Assembly (NCBI RefSeq): GCF_033441515.1
Contig: NZ_JAWQJT010000003.1
Location: forward strand, 806,001 to 870,000
From: Amycolatopsis solani
Lineage (GTDB): Bacteria; Actinomycetota; Actinomycetes; Mycobacteriales; Pseudonocardiaceae
DNA length: 64,000 bases
Direction: 5' to 3'
Part shown: positions 63,376 to 64,000 of the stretch, piece by piece
How the letters are laid out: the number at the start of each line of letters is the position of its first letter
Position numbering within the stretch: position 1 is the first letter of the stretch
Notes under the pieces: model-generated
What the model was told of the DNA's origin: nothing
Seen by the model: only the letters and a program-made list of their open reading frames with translations
Database searches by the model: none
Translations under genes and position numbers: made by a program

Positions 63376-64000
63376 TCAGCCCTGGTGCGGGTAGCGGACG
63401 GTGGTCGGCGGGACGAACGTCTCCTTGATCGAGCGCGGGCTGGTCCAGCGCTGGAGGTTGAAGATCGACCCGGCTTTGTCGTTGGTGCCCGAGGCCCGCG
63501 CGCCGCCGAACGGCTGCTGGCCGACGACGGCACCGGTCGGCTTGTCGTTGACGTAGAAGTTGCCGGCGGCGAACCGCAGCGCCTCGGACGCCTTCGCCAC
63601 GGCCGCGCGGTCGTCGGCGATGATCGCGCCGGTCAGCGCGTACGCGGCGGTCTCGTCGACGAGCTTCAGCACCGCGTCGAAGTCGCCGTCTTCGTAGACG
63701 TGGATCGACAGGATCGGCCCGAAGTACTCGGTCGAGAAGATCTCGTGCTTCGGGTTGTCCGACACGAGGATCGTGGGCTGCACGAAGTAGCCGACGCTGT
63801 CGTCGGCGGTGCCGCCGGTCAGCACCTCGACCGACGCGTCGTCCTTGACGCGGTCGAACAGCGCCGTGTGCTTGGCGAACGCGCGTGCGTCGATGACCGC
63901 GCCGCCGAAGTGCGACAGGTCGGTGACGTCGCCGTAGGTCAGCGCCTCGGTCTCCGCGACCAGGCCGTCCTTCACCCGGTTCCAGACACTGCGAGGGATG
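63376..64000 (-). CDS. pruA: 1-Pyrroline-5-carboxylate dehydrogenase (C-terminal part; 5' end outside window)
   Basis: About 208 C-terminal residues of an aldehyde dehydrogenase that converts P5C (glutamate semialdehyde) to glutamate with NAD. HEIFSTEYFGPILSIHVYED (motif near the cofactor Glu), KPTGAVVGQQPFGGARASG and a final RYPHQG are typical of this branch. The catalytic Cys lies in the missing part. Ornithine aminotransferase at 48497 makes the same substrate. Reading frame stays open to position 64000. Confidence 0.92.
   Translation of the reverse strand, partial: IPRSVWNRVKDGLVAETEALTYGDVTDLSHFGGAVIDARAFAKHTALFDRVKDDASVEVLTGGTADDSVGYFVQPTILVSDNPKHEIFSTEYFGPILSIHVYEDGDFDAVLKLVDETAAYALTGAIIADDRAAVAKASEALRFAAGNFYVNDKPTGAVVGQQPFGGARASGTNDKAGSIFNLQRWTSPRSIKETFVPPTTVRYPHQG

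Overview
This is high-GC chromosomal DNA from an actinobacterium. Gene content and order point to Pseudonocardiaceae, most likely Amycolatopsis or a near relative (inference). Supporting signs are the actinobacterial block around rarA, DUF948, alaS, ruvX, mltG and aroE, the DasR-type sugar PTS, an AfsR-like regulator, an Rv2578c-type radical SAM protein, the SthA transhydrogenase, the LigC ligase and frequent GTG starts. I recognise no rRNA, tRNA, CRISPR array, insertion sequence, prophage or replication origin. Genes are dense and no stretch over 300 bp lacks one.

Layout. 1-3.3 kb: N-acetylglucosamine-type PTS (EIIA and EIIB leftward; DasR-like regulator, EIIC and HPr rightward) around a dre-like operator. 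3.3-9.2 kb: two exported or surface hydrolases, a 2-hydroxyacid dehydrogenase, a membrane protein with its TetR regulator and twin operators, and a GrpB-methyltransferase fusion. 9.2-16.5 kb: aroE, mltG, ruvX, alaS and two small membrane proteins. 16.6-25.4 kb: accessory genes (class II synthetase-like protein, 3-hydroxyisobutyrate-dehydrogenase-like protein, VOC protein, rarA, TetR-P450 pair, phosphoesterase, SGNH hydrolase, APH-like kinase). 25.5-32.4 kb: DUF389, aspS, a MerB-like protein, the intein-containing radical SAM gene behind a LexA box, and sthA. 32.5-37 kb: AfsR-like regulator and a covalent flavoprotein. 37-43.2 kb: a four-gene NIS siderophore operon behind an iron box. 43.3-44.4 kb: crcB-DUF190-crcB fluoride export. 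44.4-51.9 kb: LLM oxidoreductase, S9 peptidase, PPK2, ornithine aminotransferase, DUF2252, PAP2. 51.8-57.1 kb: zapE, then a reductase-ECF sigma-Asp23/DUF2273/AmaP envelope-stress cluster. 57.1-64 kb: ligC, a catalytically dead hydrolase, an ECF42 sigma with its DGPF protein, thioredoxin, and proline catabolism running off the right edge.

Most notable points: the siderophore operon couples decarboxylase, N-hydroxylase and IucA/IucC synthetase to a glutamine-synthetase-like ligase, with no DesC-type acyltransferase nearby. The ECF sigma gene is translationally coupled to Asp23 genes rather than to an anti-sigma gene. An intein sits at the third iron-sulfur cysteine of the radical SAM protein and its endonuclease motifs have lost their acidic residues. 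A 13-bp palindrome, GTCCAC(A/T)GTGGAC, recurs through the window, always as Ser-Thr-Val-Asp when it lies in a gene. Several long intergenic inverted repeats form families.
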